Positions 17,986 through 26,994 of a DNA stretch of 64,000 nt are shown in pieces (position 1 is the first letter of the stretch; the number at the start of each line of letters is the position of its first letter). Origin of the DNA: G965232465 sp965232465 (lineage in GTDB: Bacteria; Pseudomonadota; Alphaproteobacteria; JAQWUY01); NCBI GenBank assembly GCA_965232465.1, contig OZ246977.1:1860001-1924000 (forward strand), in the 5' to 3' direction. A program made the translations under genes and the position numbers. The notes beneath the pieces are model-generated. The model was given only the letters and a program-made list of their open reading frames with translations, was not told where the DNA came from and did no database searches.

Positions 17986-18645
17986 TTATGCATCGGTTTC
18001 TGTTTCTGCTGGGTTGGGTGTGTCTATTTCTGTGTCGGCTTCTGTGTATTCTTCCGCTAATATTTCTTCGGCTACTTTTGCCATTTCTTCCGCCTGTTGT
18101 TGGGCAATTTCTGCGGCAATGCGGGCATCTTCTTCGGCGGCGGTTACAACGGCCGATTCCCCACGGGCAACCCTTTGTGCTTGTAATTCAGCCTCTTCTT
18201 CCGATTGTGCCACATTAATTTGAACTTCCACAGTTACCTCAGGGTGTAAGGCAATTTTAAAGGTAAAGTATCCAATGGTTTTAATGGGATTTTCCATAAT
18301 CACATTGTTACGGGTAAGGGTTTCCCCAGACATCTCAGACAATGCCACGGCAATATCACGGGTGGTCACGGACCCATACAATTGCCCAGAATCCGATGCC
18401 GCCCGAATAATAACCACCGCTTTATCAGCAATTTTTTCACCGATAATATCAGCAATGGCTTTTTTATCCGCATTGGCTTTGGCAATGGTTTCTTTTTGGG
18501 CTTCGAAAACTGCAATGTTTTCTTTGGTTGCCCGAAGGGCTTTGCCCTGTGGCAACAAGTAATTGCGGGCAAAACCGGGTTTTACAGTAACCATGTCACC
18601 CAAGGCACCCAGATTTTCAATGCGTTCCAATAAAATAATTTGCAT
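17986..18645 (-). CDS. rplI: 50S ribosomal protein L9 with acidic C-terminal extension
   Basis: 219 residues. The N-domain (about 1-50) shows the L9 signature 'GALGDMVTVKPGFARNYLLPQGKA', followed by the connecting helix and the C-domain to about residue 150. Beyond it, about 70 residues are rich in Glu and Ala ('EEDARIAAEIAQQQAEEMAKVAEEI' region), longer than in enteric bacteria but common in form for alphaproteobacteria. It binds 23S rRNA in the large subunit. A GGGGGG ribosome site precedes the start. Confidence 0.96.
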   Translation of the reverse strand: MQIILLERIENLGALGDMVTVKPGFARNYLLPQGKALRATKENIAVFEAQKETIAKANADKKAIADIIGEKIADKAVVIIRAASDSGQLYGSVTTRDIAVALSEMSGETLTRNNVIMENPIKTIGYFTFKIALHPEVTVEVQINVAQSEEEAELQAQRVARGESAVVTAAEEDARIAAEIAQQQAEEMAKVAEEILAEEYTEADTEIDTPNPAETETDA

Positions 18646-18658
18646 AATATCGCCCCCC

Positions 18659-18886
18659 TTATTTCATAGTATAAGGCATCAAACCTATGTAACGGGATCG
18701 TTTGATGGCTTTTGCCAATTGGCGTTGTTTTTTTGCCGATACAGATGTAATCCGCGCAGGCACGATTTTGCCTTTTTCAGATACAAAACGGTGTAACATC
18801 TGTACATCTTTGTAATCAATTTCAAGGGCATTTTCACCAGAAAATGGGCACATTTTCTTGCGCCGAAAAAATGGTTTACGGTTCAT
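18659..18886 (-). CDS. rpsR: 30S ribosomal protein S18
   Basis: 75 residues, normal length. Recognised by 'FRRKKMCPFSGE', 'IDYKDVQMLHRFVSEKGKIVPARIT' and 'KKQRQLAKAIKRSRYIGLMPY'. S18 pairs with S6 on the small subunit platform. It sits between rpsF and rplI with 13-14 base gaps, a single operon. Confidence 0.97.
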   Translation of the reverse strand: MNRKPFFRRKKMCPFSGENALEIDYKDVQMLHRFVSEKGKIVPARITSVSAKKQRQLAKAIKRSRYIGLMPYTMK

Positions 18887-18900
18887 AATCTGTGTCCCCC

Positions 18901-19239
18901 TTATGCGATTTTTTCGTCGGCACTTTTGATGCCAACACTGTCTTCTGTGATAAGTTGTGCCGTGCGAATCGTCATATAGCGAATCACATTTTCGCTCAGA
19001 CGCATACGCCGTTCCATTTCTTTTACCGCATCATGGGGGGCATCGTAATTGAATAATACAATATGTCCCTTGCGGTTTTTTTTGATACGATAGGCTAAGG
19101 TTTTCAAGCCCCAGTTTTCAAAACGCCCCATTTTGCCATCCGCATCCGTAATAATAGATTGAAAAGAATCCGCCAAGCTATCCACCTGTTGCGTGGAAAT
19201 ATCCTGACGGCATATAAAAATAGTCTCATAACTACGCAT
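18901..19239 (-). CDS. rpsF: 30S ribosomal protein S6
   Basis: About 112 residues from the ATG at 19239, which follows AAGGGAAT. A longer frame reaches 19287 but lacks a ribosome site and family similarity. 'MRSYETIFICRQDIS', 'WGLKTLAYRIKKNRKGHIVLFNYDA' and 'MERRMRLSENVIRYMTIR' are typical S6. First gene of the rpsF-rpsR-rplI operon. A stem TGTGGCA/TGCCACA with a nine-base loop lies upstream at 19350-19372 and may belong to its leader. Confidence 0.95.
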   Translation of the reverse strand: MRSYETIFICRQDISTQQVDSLADSFQSIITDADGKMGRFENWGLKTLAYRIKKNRKGHIVLFNYDAPHDAVKEMERRMRLSENVIRYMTIRTAQLITEDSVGIKSADEKIA

Positions 19240-19566
19240 AATAAAAATTCCCTTATGGTTTATAAAACGATTAGTGCATGCACCCATGCCACCCTAATCA
19301 AAGCCACGCCCAAATATGTGTTTATACACAATTTATACACATTGGAACTTGTGGCAAGGGTTTTGTGCCACACCTTATGCACGGCACTTCGTATGCGTAT
19401 ATACACCAATATACAACCAAATGCAACAATAAATGTGCATAAAATATTATGAAGTTTACATATTTAATATATTTGTATAAGTGTCCCGAAAATACATTGC
19501 ATTATTCATAAAAAGTGCATACAATACAAAAATCATAAAATGTACCCTTATTAGGAATATGTTATC
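19240..19566. other. divergent control region rpsF / corrinoid gene
   Basis: 327 bases without a gene. It must hold both promoters. The perfect 7-bp inverted repeat TGTGGCA (19350-19356) / TGCCACA (19366-19372) stands out. I could not recognise an S6:S18-binding leader or a cobalamin riboswitch here with confidence. Confidence 0.5.
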
Positions 19567-20253
19567 ATGAATGAAGAAGAGTTGGATTTAAATACTTTGG
19601 ACGACACAGAATTAACTGAGCAGATGTGGGACGACCTGTACGATGGCTTAAATGATGAAATCGTTGAAGGTACGCAAATTTTGCTCAGTCGAGGGTGGGA
19701 ACCGTACAAAGTTTTAACCGAAGCCTTGGTCGAAGGCATGCGAATTGTCGGCGATGATTTCCGTGACGGTATCTTATTTGTACCAGAGGTCTTAATGTCC
19801 GCTAATGCCATGAAAGCAGGTATGGCAATTTTACGCCCCTTATTGGCGGAATCTGGTGCCCCTCGGTTGGGAATCTTGGTGATTGGCACAGTCAAAGGCG
19901 ATATTCATGACATCGGTAAAAACTTGGTCGGTATGATGATGGAAGGGGCAGGATTTGATGTCATTGATTTGGGTATTAACACGGATGCGGATCAATTTAT
20001 CACCGCCATGAACGATAATAATGCGGATATTTTGGGAATGTCCGCATTATTGACAACCACTATGCCCTATATGAAAGTGGTGATTGATACTTTAAAACAA
20101 CAAAACAAACGCAACGATTATATTATTATGGTGGGCGGTGCCCCATTAAATGCGGAATTTGGTCGGGAAGTCGGGGCAGATGCCTATTGTTCCGATGCTG
20201 CGGTGGCGGTTGAAACCGCCAAAAAACTTATGCTCGAGCGGGCGGGTGCATAA
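19567..20253 (+). CDS. cobalamin-binding corrinoid protein (MtbC/MttC type)
   Basis: 228 residues. The N-terminal helical B12-binding cap (about 25-105) with 'VPEVLMSANAMKAGMAILRPLL' is followed by a Rossmann B12 domain (about 110-225) bearing the corrinoid ligand motif 'GTVKGDIHDIGKNLVG' (DxHxxG, His ligand), 'LGMSALLTTTMPYMK' and 'VGGAPLN'. Such proteins accept a methyl group from methylamines, betaines or methoxy compounds and pass it to tetrahydrofolate or CoM. No methyltransferase or reactivase lies in this window, so the substrate is unknown. Followed after two bases by the PF13769-like gene. Confidence 0.9.
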   Translation: MNEEELDLNTLDDTELTEQMWDDLYDGLNDEIVEGTQILLSRGWEPYKVLTEALVEGMRIVGDDFRDGILFVPEVLMSANAMKAGMAILRPLLAESGAPRLGILVIGTVKGDIHDIGKNLVGMMMEGAGFDVIDLGINTDADQFITAMNDNNADILGMSALLTTTMPYMKVVIDTLKQQNKRNDYIIMVGGAPLNAEFGREVGADAYCSDAAVAVETAKKLMLERAGA

Positions 20254-20255
20254 CC

Positions 20256-20555
20256 ATGGCACAGCTCATAGAAATATGGTGGAAGGACATTCCCGCCCAA
20301 ATTATCGTCAAGAAATCCCGACGGGAACAGTACAAATATGTATTGGAAGAAAGGTTCGAAAAAGCCATAGACCGCATGGCAATGCGTGAACGAAGTATAA
20401 ATGCGGATGCGTATGTATCGGGATTTAGAAAAACCATCCCTGTACCCATTGATGGCAACGATTTACAAAAAATAGCCACCGCACGGGGCAAGGAGCTAGA
20501 AAACGCATTCACAGACGAAAAATTAGAGAAAATTATACAATCCGCAAAAATATAG
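20256..20555 (+). CDS. PF13769-type 'virulence factor' family protein
   Basis: 99 residues. The sequence begins 'MAQLIEIWWKDIPAQIIVKK' and carries 'EERFEKAIDRMAMR' and 'AYVSGFRKT', the pattern of a small family labelled 'virulence factor' in databases and found beside corrinoid methyl-transfer genes in alphaproteobacteria. The label rests on weak history and the actual role is not known. Immediate adjacency to the corrinoid gene suggests a function in that methyl-transfer system, which is inference. Confidence 0.7.
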   Translation: MAQLIEIWWKDIPAQIIVKKSRREQYKYVLEERFEKAIDRMAMRERSINADAYVSGFRKTIPVPIDGNDLQKIATARGKELENAFTDEKLEKIIQSAKI

Positions 20556-20568
20556 TTATAAAATATGC

Positions 20569-22398
20569 TTATACAGACTCCGTATGTTTTTGTTGTTGGT
20601 GGTGCCACATATGGGCGTATTTACCATTTTGTTGTAATAATTCTGTGTGTGTACCTCGTTCCACTATTTTTCCTTTGTCCAATACCAAAATCATATTTGC
20701 ATCCACAATAGTCGATAATCTGTGGGCAATGGCAATAACTGTCCTACCGTCTGATACAGCCCTTAGATTTTTTTGAATTTGCGATTCTGTTGCTGTGTCC
20801 AAGGCGGATGTTGCCTCATCCAATAATAATATTTTGGGATCTTTTAACAAAGTACGGGCAATGCCCACCCGCTGTTTTTCACCCCCAGATAATTTTAATC
20901 CCCGCTCCCCTACCATAGTATCATATCCCTCCGGTAACGATGTAATAAAATCGTGTAATTGGGCTTGTTTGGCAACCTGTTCAATTTGGTTATGGGTGGC
21001 ATTCGGATTACCATAACACAGATTATAATAAATTGTATTGTTAAACAACACAGTATCTTGGGGAATCACACCAATATTATCATGCAGGCTGAATTGTGTA
21101 ACCTGTGTTATGTCCTGTGCATCAATGGTTACCATACCCGATTGTATATCATAAAATCGGAACAATATCCGTCCGATAGTCGATTTTCCCGCCCCAGACG
21201 CCCCCACAATTGCCACCGTATGTCCAGGGGGCACATCAAATGATATATCGTGTAAAATGTGCCTGTCCTGTGTATAGGCAAACGATACATTTTTAAACGC
21301 AACATGTCCCTTTGACACTTGTAAAGGGGGTGCATTCGGAGTATCCAAAATTTCCGCAGGTTGACTTAGCAAATTAAACGCATCCCCCATATCGACCAAG
21401 GCTTGGCGTAAGCGGTTATACATAAATCCCAAAAAATCCAACGGCATCATCACCTGCATCATATATGCGTGAATCATAACAAAATCCCCGACTGTCATAG
21501 TGCCATTTTGCACATCCCATACGCCCATTACCAACACACATGCAAACGCCACATTGACAATAAAGGCTTGCCCTAAATTTAAAACCGCCAAAGATCGATA
21601 TGAACGCACAGTGGCATCGCCATATTCGCCAATGGTTTTTCTGTATTGGTTGATTTCGTGCTGTTCTGCATTAAAATATTTTACGGTTTCAAAGTTTAAC
21701 ATACCATCCAATGCCCCTTGGGTCGCCTGACGGTCTTTGGCATTCATTTCCTTACGAATTTCCACCCGCCATTCGGTCATCATACTGGTAAATAGCACAT
21801 ATGATATAAACATAACCGCAATAATAAAAAAATACCAAAAATCAAACACAACCACCAATATAACGGCAATCACCACCAGCTCAAAAAATAAGGGTCCAAT
21901 GTGAAAAATGATAACTTGTAATAGGGATTCAACACCACGGATACAGCGGTCGATAATACGGCTTAACGCCCCTGTTTGACGGGTGATATGATACCGCATA
22001 GACAAATTGTGAATTTGTGTGATAATTTGCACCCCAATATGCTGTAACGCCTGTTGTTCCACACGAATAAACACAAAATTGCGTACCTCATTAAATGCCA
22101 CCCGCACAAAACGGGCAACCATATATGCCACAACAACACCACTGATTCCGAGCACAACCGTCCATTGCGAAAACCCACCATTGGTTTGGCTCATGGCATC
22201 GACGGCGGTTTTATAAAAAAATGGGGTTGCCACCGCAACCAATTTTGCCACAATCAAACTACCAACAGAAATAAGTACACGCCACCGTACCCCTGATGAT
22301 GCCTGTGTCCACAAATGTGGCAACATTGCCCGCATCGTACGCATGGCATTATACCAATTGTTTTGAACATGCTGGGTACGCAGAAAATCTCGTCTCAT
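20569..22398 (-). CDS. Atm1/HMT-type ABC exporter (fused permease and ATPase)
   Basis: 609 residues. Six-helix ABC exporter domain (about 40-330), then an ATPase with Walker A 'GASGAGKST', Q-loop 'VIPQDTVLFNNTIYYNL', signature 'LSGGEKQR' and Walker B 'KILLLDEATSALD'. The 'YNLCYGNPNATHNQIEQVAKQAQLHDFI' type region and length fit the ABCB7/Atm1/HMT1 group, which exports glutathione-linked sulfur or metal compounds. Substrate is inferred from the family only. It converges with the PF13769 gene. Confidence 0.88.
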   Translation of the reverse strand: MRRDFLRTQHVQNNWYNAMRTMRAMLPHLWTQASSGVRWRVLISVGSLIVAKLVAVATPFFYKTAVDAMSQTNGGFSQWTVVLGISGVVVAYMVARFVRVAFNEVRNFVFIRVEQQALQHIGVQIITQIHNLSMRYHITRQTGALSRIIDRCIRGVESLLQVIIFHIGPLFFELVVIAVILVVVFDFWYFFIIAVMFISYVLFTSMMTEWRVEIRKEMNAKDRQATQGALDGMLNFETVKYFNAEQHEINQYRKTIGEYGDATVRSYRSLAVLNLGQAFIVNVAFACVLVMGVWDVQNGTMTVGDFVMIHAYMMQVMMPLDFLGFMYNRLRQALVDMGDAFNLLSQPAEILDTPNAPPLQVSKGHVAFKNVSFAYTQDRHILHDISFDVPPGHTVAIVGASGAGKSTIGRILFRFYDIQSGMVTIDAQDITQVTQFSLHDNIGVIPQDTVLFNNTIYYNLCYGNPNATHNQIEQVAKQAQLHDFITSLPEGYDTMVGERGLKLSGGEKQRVGIARTLLKDPKILLLDEATSALDTATESQIQKNLRAVSDGRTVIAIAHRLSTIVDANMILVLDKGKIVERGTHTELLQQNGKYAHMWHHQQQKHTESV

Positions 22399-22571
22399 AG
22401 GGGAACTCCATTATTAAATAGGCACTTAGATACAGCCCCAATATAAAAGATTTTTGCACACTTTTCAAGATATAAGGAAAAATTTACCCCTATACATATT
22501 TTAATCCTAAAAAAATAAAAAAAGGCTTGTAATACGACAATAAATATTATACAAGTCTAAATATAAAGTGT

Positions 22572-22647
22572 GGTCGGGTAGCTCAGTTGGTAGAGCAATG
22601 GATTGAAGATCCGTGTGTCGACAGTTCAAGTCTGTCTCCGACCACCA
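22572..22647 (+). tRNA. tRNA-Phe (GAA)
   Basis: 76 bases. Acceptor GGTCGGG pairs with TCCGACC (one G-T), D-loop contains AGCTCAGTTGGTAGAGC, anticodon stem ATGGA/TCCGT encloses loop TTGAAGA with anticodon GAA, T-arm contains GTTCAAGTC, and CCA is encoded. Confidence 0.97.
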
Positions 22648-22688
22648 TTATAGTTAGGTATAGTTGTTTGTCACTTTATTTGGCTTTT

Positions 22689-23135
22689 TTATATATCAAT
22701 TTTAAGTTTTGATAAATCAAAATATCGTTCAAATGAAGAAAGATTTTCCTGCACTTTCGCATTCTGCAACAATAACATAAAAGCCATTTCCCCCCATGTG
22801 CTAAATGCTTTTTCTACTGCTAGTTCCCCTTCATAATCGATTACATCTGCGAACTCATTTTGGCAAGAGTTAAGAATAAAAATCATAAAATTTGCCATTT
22901 TTCTATCCAACGCATCATGTAATTCTTGGTCGAAGGTAACAGAATGTACTCCCCTTATCCTCGGATGTGATACCATAGCAGAAATGAGCCAATTTATCAA
23001 AATTACCTTATTCTCATCAGATGTATTTCCAATCATACAATATGTAAGTCTTTGACTGTAATCGCTTGCACTAGCATTACTAAAAGTGAATGAAAATAAT
23101 AATAGAAAAACAAAAATACACTTTTTAATCATCAT
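22689..23135 (-). CDS. secreted hypothetical protein
   Basis: 148 residues that I do not recognise. A clear signal peptide (about 1-24, 'KKCIFVFLLLFSFTFSNASA') predicts export. The mature part is about 124 residues, probably helical, with two Cys (in 'LTYCMIG' and 'NSCQNEF') that could form a disulfide. It is more AT-rich than the neighbouring glmS and lies alone between tRNA-Phe and glmS. A small periplasmic protein is likely; function unknown. Confidence 0.65.
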   Translation of the reverse strand: MMIKKCIFVFLLLFSFTFSNASASDYSQRLTYCMIGNTSDENKVILINWLISAMVSHPRIRGVHSVTFDQELHDALDRKMANFMIFILNSCQNEFADVIDYEGELAVEKAFSTWGEMAFMLLLQNAKVQENLSSFERYFDLSKLKIDI

Positions 23136-23205
23136 GATACTCCTTTAATTTTATATGAACACACCCTTAAATGGTATCATAATAATACATATTATTCAAG
23201 ACATT

Positions 23206-25038
23206 TTACTCCACAGTCACAGACTTTGCTAAATTTCTGGGTTGGTCTACATCGGTGCCTTTGAATACGGCACAGTGATATGCCAATAACTGGGCGGGGA
23301 TGGTGTATAGTATGGGGGCAACCAAGGGGTCTATGTCGGGGACGACCAAGTTGTCGAATGGTATATCAGTCATGGCACGCATTTTATCGACCCCCGCTTG
23401 GTCGGACATAAATACCACTTTCCCCCCCCGTGCAAGGGTCTCTTGTACATTGCCCACTGTCTTTTCAAACAACACATCACTAGGGGCGGTAACAATAATC
23501 GGCACCTGTTCATCAATTAAAGCAATCGGACCGTGTTTCATTTCGCCCGCCGGGTATCCTTCCGCATGGATATAAGATATTTCTTTTAATTTTAATGCCC
23601 CTTCCATGGCAATGGGATAATTCACCCCCCGCCCCAAGAACAATACATCACGGGCTTCGGACACTTTGCGGGCAATATTTTGAATGTCTTCGGACATGGC
23701 AAGAACTTTTGACACCGCCTCTGGCAATGTCAGCAAAGCGGACACATAGCGATGTTCCAATTCCATAGGCAACTGTCCCCGTGTCTTCGCCATGCACAGC
23801 ACCGCCGATAGCAACACTGTTAATTGTGTGGTAAACGCCTTAGTCGATGCCACCCCTATTTCTGGACCCGCTAAGGTTTGCAATACGGCATCCGATTCAC
23901 GGGCTATGGTGGATTCTAAGACATTGACAATGGATAAAATGGTTTGATTTTTGCTTTTGCAATACTTTAATGCCTCCAAAGTATCCATGGTTTCGCCCGA
24001 TTGGCTGATAAATATTGCCAACCCCTTATCAAATAGGGGGGGTTCCCGATACCGCATTTCCGATGCCACATCAATTTCCACAGGAATACCCATCAGTTTT
24101 TCAATCCAGTATTTCGCCACTAATCCCGCATAAAATGCCGTACCACAGGCGGACATTACCACACGGTTTAAACGCATAATATCTATGTCTAAGGGGGGTA
24201 AGGTTAAAGTTTGTTCAGCGGGGTTAATAAAAGTTGCCAAAGTATCCCCAATAACAGTCGGCTGTTCGTAAATTTCCTTTTCCATAAAGTGACGAAAATT
24301 CCCCTTACCGATACTTGCCCCCGTTAGGGCGGTTTTTACCACTGGTCGCTTAACGCACTGATTATTCGCATCGTAAATTTGTACTGTATCGTTGCTGGCA
24401 TACACAAAATCCCCATCTTGCAAGTAACAAATATCTTGGCTGAATGGGGCAAGGGCAAGGGCATCTGACCCAAAATAAATTTCATCGTCGCCCATACCCA
24501 ACGCCAAAGGTGAGCCTTTTCTGGCACCCATCATCACATCGTCATGTCCCGAAAATATCATACACAACGCAAATGCCCCATGTAATTTCGGTAACATATC
24601 TTGTACTGCCTGCAATGGTGTTAAACCTTGTTGCAAGGATTGGGTTAAAATATGCACCACCACCTCTGTATCCGTTTCTGATTCCATATGCATAGGCTGT
24701 AACCCCAGTTCTGCAATCAATTCCCGATAATTTTCAATGATACCATTATGCACCACCGCAACATGGTCGCTCATATGTGGGTGGGCGTTATTTTCCGATG
24801 GTACACCATGGGTTGCCCAGCGGGTATGCCCAATACCCGTTGTACCTTGAATGGGCTTTTGATCGATAATTTTTTGTAAATTGACAATTTTACCCGATGC
24901 CCGACGGCGATTTAAGACCCCAGACGACAGCACAGCAATTCCCGTCGAATCATACCCCCGATATTCTAGCCTTTTTAACCCATCTAGCAATAATTCTGAT
25001 GCTTTGTGATTGCCGATAACACCAATAATACCGCACAT
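23206..25038 (-). CDS. glmS: glutamine-fructose-6-phosphate aminotransferase (isomerizing)
   Basis: 610 residues. N-terminal glutamine amidotransferase domain with catalytic Cys2 (MCGIIGVIG), 'HTRWATHGVPSENNAHPH' and 'HNGIIENYRELI'; two SIS sugar-isomerase domains with 'SACGTAFYAGLVAKYWIEKL', 'ISQSGETMDTLEALK' and C-terminal 'NLAKSVTVE'. It makes glucosamine-6-phosphate, the entry to peptidoglycan and LPS amino sugars. It follows glmU by 51 bases on the same strand, so the pathway genes are probably cotranscribed. No glmS ribozyme is visible in the gap. Confidence 0.97.
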   Translation of the reverse strand: MCGIIGVIGNHKASELLLDGLKRLEYRGYDSTGIAVLSSGVLNRRRASGKIVNLQKIIDQKPIQGTTGIGHTRWATHGVPSENNAHPHMSDHVAVVHNGIIENYRELIAELGLQPMHMESETDTEVVVHILTQSLQQGLTPLQAVQDMLPKLHGAFALCMIFSGHDDVMMGARKGSPLALGMGDDEIYFGSDALALAPFSQDICYLQDGDFVYASNDTVQIYDANNQCVKRPVVKTALTGASIGKGNFRHFMEKEIYEQPTVIGDTLATFINPAEQTLTLPPLDIDIMRLNRVVMSACGTAFYAGLVAKYWIEKLMGIPVEIDVASEMRYREPPLFDKGLAIFISQSGETMDTLEALKYCKSKNQTILSIVNVLESTIARESDAVLQTLAGPEIGVASTKAFTTQLTVLLSAVLCMAKTRGQLPMELEHRYVSALLTLPEAVSKVLAMSEDIQNIARKVSEARDVLFLGRGVNYPIAMEGALKLKEISYIHAEGYPAGEMKHGPIALIDEQVPIIVTAPSDVLFEKTVGNVQETLARGGKVVFMSDQAGVDKMRAMTDIPFDNLVVPDIDPLVAPILYTIPAQLLAYHCAVFKGTDVDQPRNLAKSVTVE

Positions 25039-25089
25039 ATTTTTATCCTTTTGATATGTTTTTTACAGTGGGAATTTACCCATATCGTA

Positions 25090-26466
25090 TTACTTATTGC
25101 CATTTTTTCGGGAGCGTAATACAGATCCTACCCCATTTTTATTGACCTGTTTTGTCCGTGACAGTCCCAATGCCCCGTCTGGTACATCATGGGTAATAAC
25201 CGATCCCGCACCGATTAGAGTATTATCCCCCAAAGTTAGGGGGGCAACCAACGCTGTGTTTGACCCCACAAATACATTATTACCCATTGTGGTATGGTGT
25301 TTATTATGCCCATCATAATTACAGGTAATCGTACCCGCACCGATATTACAATTTTCACCAAGGGTGCTGTCGCCCACATAGGACAGGTGATTTACTTTGC
25401 TTCCCTGTCCCAAGGTGGCATTTTTAACTTCCACAAAGTTTCCAATTTTTACCCCTTTTTGCAATATGGTATTGGGGCGTAATCTGGCAAATGGTCCCAC
25501 GGTTACATAATTGCCAATTTGTGCCCCTTCAATATGCGAAAACGCCCGAATATGCACGCCATCACCAATGTGTACCCCCTCGCCAAAATATACATTCGGT
25601 TCAATACTTACATCCGCCCCCAGTTGTGTATCCCACGCAAAATAAACGGTTTCAGGGGCGGACATCAATGTACCATTTGCCAACACCTGCATACGCTTGT
25701 GATGTTGAAATATGGCTTCTGCCCTTGCCAAATCTATTTTAGAATCACAGCCCATAAGCAATTTTTCATCCGCCACATCATACGCAACAGACAATCCCCT
25801 TTGTGTGGCCAAGCGGATAATATCCGTCAGATAATATTCATTCTTGGCATTATCGTTGTCAATTTTATCCACCAAATCAAATAAAATTTTGGCATCAACC
25901 GCCATAATACCACTGTAACATACATCAATGGCAATCTGTTCAGCGGTACATTCTTTGTGTTCGATAACCGCATGTACAGAATCCATATGGTCGACAACAA
26001 TCCGTCCATATCCCGTTGGGTCGGTGGTACGAAAACCCATAATGGCGACATGGGCATTTTTTTGTATCCGGGTTTTAATAAGACTAATGATAATCTGGGG
26101 GGTAATAAGCGGTGTATCCCCGTTTAAAATAACAATAGTCCCATCGCCAAAATCTTTAAAATCATTATAACATACTTTAACCGCCGCCCCTGTACCAGAA
26201 AAATCGTCTTGCATGACCGTACGCATGGGATTAACGGTTGCAGATACCTCCTGTGCATTATGGGGACCGACAACCACAACGCCCTCTTGGGGTTCGATAT
26301 CCAGTACCGCATTTAACACCCAATTCACCATGGGCAAACCGCCCACAGGATGTAAAACTTTGTTTAATGAAGACCGCATACGGGTGCCCTGCCCCGCCGC
26401 CATAATAATAAAGCCAACTTTGCCCAATGCCAAAATATCATCTGTGTGTGAATCTGTATGTAACAT
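25090..26466 (-). CDS. glmU: bifunctional UDP-GlcNAc pyrophosphorylase / GlcN-1-P acetyltransferase
   Basis: 458 residues. Uridyltransferase domain (about 15-240) with 'IIMAAGQGTRMRSSLNKVLHPVGG' signature and 'GDTPLI'; left-handed beta-helix acetyltransferase domain (about 260-445) of hexapeptide repeats such as 'IGDGVHIRAFSHIEGAQIGNYVTVGPFARLRP' region and 'NYDGHNKHHTTMGNNVFVGSNT'. It makes UDP-N-acetylglucosamine. The N-terminus has an extra dozen residues before the first strand. Confidence 0.96.
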   Translation of the reverse strand: MLHTDSHTDDILALGKVGFIIMAAGQGTRMRSSLNKVLHPVGGLPMVNWVLNAVLDIEPQEGVVVVGPHNAQEVSATVNPMRTVMQDDFSGTGAAVKVCYNDFKDFGDGTIVILNGDTPLITPQIIISLIKTRIQKNAHVAIMGFRTTDPTGYGRIVVDHMDSVHAVIEHKECTAEQIAIDVCYSGIMAVDAKILFDLVDKIDNDNAKNEYYLTDIIRLATQRGLSVAYDVADEKLLMGCDSKIDLARAEAIFQHHKRMQVLANGTLMSAPETVYFAWDTQLGADVSIEPNVYFGEGVHIGDGVHIRAFSHIEGAQIGNYVTVGPFARLRPNTILQKGVKIGNFVEVKNATLGQGSKVNHLSYVGDSTLGENCNIGAGTITCNYDGHNKHHTTMGNNVFVGSNTALVAPLTLGDNTLIGAGSVITHDVPDGALGLSRTKQVNKNGVGSVLRSRKNGNK

Positions 26467-26589
26467 AGATACCCCTAGGATACCCCCTTGATATTGTTAT
26501 ATCCTATTAACAGGATAACAAAAACAGAGTAAATACCCCTTCAATATATTACAAAAACATCGTAATCTATTGAAATAAAATGTAAATAA

Positions 26590-26844
26590 TTATGCAAATA
26601 AAGCGTCAAATTCGCCCTTTGCCTCCAACGACATAACATCGTCACACCCCCCAATTGGCACATCATCCACCAAAGATTGTGGAACTGTGCGGGCATTGGG
26701 TATGCGTTCTTCCATTTCGGACCGCAATTCTGGGTGGGCGGTAACATCATAAACAATCGGGTCTAAATCCTTTGAATCATAAAAATCCAATATGCGAATG
26801 CAAAATGGACAAGTGGGTTTAACATACACTTCTAACTTTTTCAT
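26590..26844 (-). CDS. grxC: glutaredoxin 3-type thioredoxin-fold protein
   Basis: 84 residues. Active site 'KPTCPFCIR' (CPFC, about 11-14), cis-proline region 'ARTVPQSLVDDVPIGGCDDV' and length fit GrxC. It reduces disulfides or mixed glutathione disulfides in the cytoplasm. GGAGAG precedes the ATG. Stands alone downstream of glmU's promoter region on the same strand. Confidence 0.88.
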   Translation of the reverse strand: MKKLEVYVKPTCPFCIRILDFYDSKDLDPIVYDVTAHPELRSEMEERIPNARTVPQSLVDDVPIGGCDDVMSLEAKGEFDALFA

Positions 26845-26994
26845 TATACTCTCCTTTGGATAAATAATGGTAAAAATATACTAAAATATACTATGTTTAA
26901 CCACCATACCCCATTTGACTTTTTTTGTCCATACAGAAACCAGCATATTTTTTAAATTTTGACTTCTATATATTTATGATGTACATTTAGGGGT

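Noticed and set aside
17645..18223. Plus-strand frame of 192 codons across acsA and rplI
   Set aside because: Spans two well-identified minus-strand genes and their terminator.
19240..19566. Cobalamin riboswitch before the corrinoid gene
   Set aside because: I could not find the conserved B12-box pattern; the region is AT-rich with only one simple hairpin.
25039..25089. glmS ribozyme or GlmY/GlmZ target region before glmS
   Set aside because: The gap to glmU is only 51 bases and shows no suitable structure.
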